From contig OZ242297.1 of the NCBI GenBank assembly GCA_965207755.1, positions 2,790,001 to 2,854,000 of the forward strand: a DNA stretch of 64,000 nucleotides. Direction: 5' to 3'. Source of the stretch: Aldehydirespirator sp028819505. Lineage in GTDB: Bacteria > Actinomycetota > Acidimicrobiia > Acidimicrobiales > Aldehydirespiratoraceae. A model generated the notes under the pieces. The model saw only the letters and a program-made list of their open reading frames with translations. It made no database searches and had not been told where the DNA came from. Shown here piece after piece: positions 60,658 through 64,000 of this stretch. Position 1 is the first letter of the stretch; each line of letters opens with the position of its first letter. A program made the position numbers and the translations under genes.

Positions 60658-61824
60658 ATGGACTTCGAGCTGGGCGAGGAGGAGCAGGCCATACGGGACC
60701 TGACCGCTCAGGTCCTGGCCGACATGTCCTCGCACGAACGTCTGAAGGCTCTGGCCGCCGAGGGCGACCACGTCGACCGCAAGGCGTGGGCCGCGCTGGC
60801 CGGCACCGGCGTCGCCGGAGCCGTCGTGCCCGAGGCGCACGGCGGCCTCGGTCTGGGATTCCTGGCCACCGCGGTGGCCCTGGAGGAGGTAGGTCGCCAC
60901 GCCTCGCCCGTGCCGCTGCTGACCACCGCTGTGATGGGAGCCATGCCGATCGCCACCTACGGCACCGAGGCCCAGCAGGCCTCCTGGCTTCCGGGCCTGG
61001 CCGACGGGTCGGTGCTGGCGTGCGCCGCCCTGGCCGAGGACGGCTCCGCCCCGGATGAGCCGACCACGTCGGCGCGGGCCGGCAACGGCATCTTCACGCT
61101 CGACGGCACCAAGGACCTGGTCGCGGGAGGCCTCGACGCCGATGTCGCGCTGGTTCCGGCCCGTCTCGACAACGGCGAGGTCGGCATGTTCCTGGTGCCC
61201 ACCGGCGCCGAAGGCCTCGAGCGCTTGGCGGTGGAGGTGACGACCGGCCGCCCGGAGGCCCGCTTCGAACTGTCGGGAGTGCGGGTCGGCGCTGAGGCGC
61301 TGCTCGGTGGCGGGGCATCCGACGGCGCGGCATCCGAAGGTGCGGAGATCGTCCGCTTCATCGAGCGGCACGCCAATGTGGGGCTGTGCATGATGATGGC
61401 CGGATCGGCCCGGGCCGCCATCGAGATGACCGCCGGCTACGCCAAGCAGCGCCACCAGTTCGACCGGCCCATCGCCACCTTCCAGGCGGTGAGCCAGCGG
61501 GCGGGCGACTCCTACATCGACTCCGAGGCGATCTGGCTGACCGCCTGCCAGGCTGCCTGGCGCCTCTCGGCCGGCCTGCCCGCCGACCGGGAGATCGCCA
61601 TCGCCAAGTACTGGGCCTGCGAGGGCGGCTTCCGGGTGGTACACGCCGCGGTGCATGTCCACGGCGGTGTGGGAGTCGACCGCGACTACCCGCTGCACCG
61701 CCACTTCCTGGCCGCCCGCCACATGGAGCTCACCCTCGGCCACGCCGAGGAGCAGTTGGCCGATCTGGGCCGCCAGATCGCTACGCGGGGGCAGAACCGT
61801 GGCCGGACGAGACGCTATTCGTAG
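60658..61824 (+). CDS. acyl-CoA dehydrogenase, FadE beta-type partner
   Basis: 388 residues. Full-length fold but divergent: VVPEAHGGLGLGFLATAVALEEVGR, ARAAIEMTAGYAKQRHQFDRPIA, VHVHGGVGVDRDYPLHRHFLAARHMELTLG. The active-site glutamate region is not evident. With the gene 14 bases upstream it probably forms a mixed tetramer. Its end overlaps the convergent sulfatase gene by ten bases. Confidence 0.88.
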   Translation: MDFELGEEEQAIRDLTAQVLADMSSHERLKALAAEGDHVDRKAWAALAGTGVAGAVVPEAHGGLGLGFLATAVALEEVGRHASPVPLLTTAVMGAMPIATYGTEAQQASWLPGLADGSVLACAALAEDGSAPDEPTTSARAGNGIFTLDGTKDLVAGGLDADVALVPARLDNGEVGMFLVPTGAEGLERLAVEVTTGRPEARFELSGVRVGAEALLGGGASDGAASEGAEIVRFIERHANVGLCMMMAGSARAAIEMTAGYAKQRHQFDRPIATFQAVSQRAGDSYIDSEAIWLTACQAAWRLSAGLPADREIAIAKYWACEGGFRVVHAAVHVHGGVGVDRDYPLHRHFLAARHMELTLGHAEEQLADLGRQIATRGQNRGRTRRYS

Positions 61825-64000
61825 CGGGTTCCGTTGGCTTTGATGTAGTCGAGCCACAGAGAGCCCGCGTCGGGGGCCAGCTCACCGGGCCGGTAGGTCA
61901 CCGCCTCCAGCCGGCCCGAGTACGGGTACGGGCCGTGGCGCTCGTAGACGTCCCAACTGACCGGCGAGCGGCGGTCGACGCCGACGTCGATGCCCTCGAA
62001 GGGGGCCATCGCCATCAGCGACACCAGCCCGGGAGCCTCCCCCACCGTGTCGCCGTCCACGTTGACGGAGGCGTTCCACACCAGATTGCCGGGATTCTCC
62101 ATGGTCAGACGCACGCTCGACGCGCCCTCGGCCAGCGGGCCGCAGTCCAGCACCGTCATGTCTCCGTAGGCGTTGTGGGCCAGGAACAGCCGCTCGTGCT
62201 CCACGTACAGCATGTAGCCGCCGCCCTGGTCGCCGTGGGCCACCAGCACACCGGCGTCGCCAGGCCGCCAGCTAAGGGCAACATCGATGTCGAAGCTCTT
62301 CTGGAAGATCAGCTGCTGGGACCGCCACCGCTCCAGCGTCGGCGTTCCCGGCCTGAGCGTCGTCTCGGCCGCCAGATCGTCGTACCACGGCGGACGCAGG
62401 ATCCTCACCAGTTGGTTGCCCTCGTCGAGGGGGAACACCTGGTTGGCCCACGCGGCCCGGTCCCAGGCCTGCTGCATGTCGTCCAGCTTCTCCGGGTGCT
62501 CGGCGGCCAGATCGCGGGTCTCGGTCGGGTCTTCGGCCAGGTTGTGCAGCTCCCAGCGGTCCTGGCTGAAGGGCCTCCGGGGCCGGTGGCAGGTCACCAC
62601 CGACCAGCCGTCGCGATAGAAGCCCCTGTGCCCGAAGTTCTCGTAGTACTGCTCGGGATGGGTGGACGGCGTGGCCGCGTCGGTGATCGTGGACGCGAAG
62701 CTGGCCCCGGCCGGGTCCGGCGCGGGCACGCCGTGACGTGCGGTCGGGACGGTCACGCCGCAGAGTTCGGCCAGGGTCGGGAACACGTCGGTGACGTGCT
62801 GGTACTGGGTGCGGATGCCGCCGGCCAGCCCCACGCCGGCGGCGCCGAACCGGGCCGGCCAGTTCACGATGAACGGCACGCTGTGGCCGCCCCGGTGGGT
62901 GTTGATCTTGTAGAGCCGGAACGGGGTGCACGACACCATGGCCCAGCCCATCGGGTAGTGGGCCAGGGTTCGGGGCCCTCCCAGCAGGTCGAGGCGGGCG
63001 TAGTCGGTGTCGACCACCTCCAGGTCGGTGGTGCGCACCTGCGAGAGCAGCGTCCTGAAGTAGGCCGACGTGCCGGTGTACTGGCCCTCCCGGGAGCCGC
63101 CGTTGTCGCTGGTGAACAGCACGATGGTGTTGTCCCACTCCCCGATGGCCTCGAGGTGGCGGCGCAGGCGGCCGAAGTTGCGGTCGACGTTGTGCACCAT
63201 CCCCGCGTACACCTCCATGTACCGGGCGAACAGCTCCTTGGACCGGTCGTCGAGATCGTCCCAGGGGCCGACCTCGTGGAGCTCCTCGGTGTTGCGCGGC
63301 GGCAGCACCGCGCCGGGCGGCACCACGCCCAGCTCCTGCTGGCGCTCGAACCGCTGCTCCCTCAGCGCGTCCCAGCCGGCGGCGTAGCGGCCCCTGAACC
63401 GTTCGATGTCGGCGGCGGGGGCCTGCAGCGGGGCATGGACCGCGCCGTGGGCGAAGTACATGAAGAACGGCCTTCTCGGGTGCGAGGTCCGCAGCTCGTC
63501 CACCATCCGGATCGCCTGGTCGGTCAGGTCGTCGGTGAAGTAGTAGCCGTCCGGGTAGCGCTCGACGTCGATGTGATGGTTGTCCGCGAAGAGGCGGTGG
63601 GGATGGTGGAAGTTGGTGAAGGCCTCGAGGATCCCGTAGTAGCGGTCGAAGCCCCGCTGCAGGGGCCAGCTGGCCTTGGGAGCACCGTCGCTGAGGTGGG
63701 CCTCCTTGGTGAGGTGCCACTTGCCGAGCATGAACGTCGCCCAACCCGCGTCGCGGAACGTCTCGGAGACAGTGACCGCGTTGTCCCGCAGCTCGTGGCT
63801 GTAACCCGGGAATCCAGGATCGCTGTGGGCCACCTGGGCCATGCCGGCCATGTGGGAGTTGAGCCCGGTCAGCAGCGACGCCCGAGTCGGTGAGCACATG
63901 GGGTTGACGTGGAAGTCGGTGTAGCGCAGCCCCTCGGCCGCGAGCCGGTCCAGTTCCGGGGTGTCGATCTCGGATCCGTAGCAGCCCAGATCGGAGTAGC
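61815..64000 (-). CDS. arylsulfatase (5' end outside window)
   Basis: The frame is open to the right edge; the ATG at 63899 is internal because GYSDLGCYGSEIDTPELDRLA is encoded upstream of it. The sulfatase signature CSPTRASLLTG carries the cysteine that becomes formylglycine, and metal-site segments such as LGKWHLT and FTSDNGGSREGQYTG are present. At least 728 residues are visible, including a C-terminal domain (YSGRLEAVTY). It hydrolyses sulfate esters, probably of polysaccharides or glycolipids. No signal peptide can be checked. Confidence 0.9.
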   Translation of the reverse strand, partial: YSDLGCYGSEIDTPELDRLAAEGLRYTDFHVNPMCSPTRASLLTGLNSHMAGMAQVAHSDPGFPGYSHELRDNAVTVSETFRDAGWATFMLGKWHLTKEAHLSDGAPKASWPLQRGFDRYYGILEAFTNFHHPHRLFADNHHIDVERYPDGYYFTDDLTDQAIRMVDELRTSHPRRPFFMYFAHGAVHAPLQAPAADIERFRGRYAAGWDALREQRFERQQELGVVPPGAVLPPRNTEELHEVGPWDDLDDRSKELFARYMEVYAGMVHNVDRNFGRLRRHLEAIGEWDNTIVLFTSDNGGSREGQYTGTSAYFRTLLSQVRTTDLEVVDTDYARLDLLGGPRTLAHYPMGWAMVSCTPFRLYKINTHRGGHSVPFIVNWPARFGAAGVGLAGGIRTQYQHVTDVFPTLAELCGVTVPTARHGVPAPDPAGASFASTITDAATPSTHPEQYYENFGHRGFYRDGWSVVTCHRPRRPFSQDRWELHNLAEDPTETRDLAAEHPEKLDDMQQAWDRAAWANQVFPLDEGNQLVRILRPPWYDDLAAETTLRPGTPTLERWRSQQLIFQKSFDIDVALSWRPGDAGVLVAHGDQGGGYMLYVEHERLFLAHNAYGDMTVLDCGPLAEGASSVRLTMENPGNLVWNASVNVDGDTVGEAPGLVSLMAMAPFEGIDVGVDRRSPVSWDVYERHGPYPYSGRLEAVTYRPGELAPDAGSLWLDYIKANGTRYE

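Overview
The window is a very GC-rich, densely packed bacterial segment. Gene content (F420-type luciferase-like oxidoreductase, hrcA-dnaJ-rsmE, comEA-comEC-holA, TadE-like and FadE-like proteins, frequent GTG/TTG starts, a probable leaderless promoter) points to an actinobacterium, most likely Acidimicrobiia. The sulfatase, the amine-dehydrogenase-like flavoprotein and the many acyl-CoA genes suit a marine or host-associated heterotroph. The placement is an inference from gene families; no phylogeny was run.

Layout. (1) 1-5801 is less GC-rich and carries a truncated sacsin/DUF3883-like protein with a C-terminal nuclease-like domain, facing a superfamily II helicase that overlaps a second nuclease-like protein, plus small unknown ORFs. 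It ends exactly at the 3' end of a tRNA-Pro gene, as an integrated defence-type island would. (2) 5802-23651 is core genome: zinc-ribbon protein, SpoIIE-type phosphatase, der, DUF512 radical-SAM protein, a degenerate receptor-like kinase with a small secreted partner, rsmE-dnaJ-hrcA-lepA, rpsT, holA-comEC-comEA, a thioredoxin-like co-chaperone, an F420 oxidoreductase and tRNA-Ala. (3) 23687-33000 holds a one-chain MNT-HEPN protein, an ABC transporter pair flanked by an intact alkyl-DHAP-synthase-like gene and a 99-bp copy of its 5' end, a CoA transferase, a beta-hydroxyacid dehydrogenase and a peroxiredoxin remnant. (4) 33190-37344 is a giant TadE/Calx-beta surface protein. (5) 37357-49982 is a catabolic region: phosphotransferase, trimethylamine-dehydrogenase-like flavoprotein, thiol peroxidase, PLP decarboxylase, enoyl-CoA hydratase, HpcH aldolase, acyl-CoA dehydrogenases, CoA transferase and double-hotdog dehydratase. 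(6) 49979-61824 mixes envelope and redox proteins (coiled-coil protein, MsrP-like oxidoreductase, 14-blade RCC1 protein, YceI/cytochrome c/copper monooxygenase fusion, ROK kinase, RTX lipoprotein) with a pair of acyl-CoA dehydrogenases. (7) A sulfatase runs off the right edge.

Two genome-wide habits stand out. Short tandem arrays, mostly with periods divisible by three, sit on or right after stop codons of several unrelated genes. A dispersed palindrome (outer arms GAATTGGCAGC / GCTGCCAATTC) occurs four times, with compensatory changes in its inner stem. The most system-like discoveries are the tRNA-bounded helicase/nuclease/ATPase island and the YceI-cytochrome-copper monooxygenase fusion.
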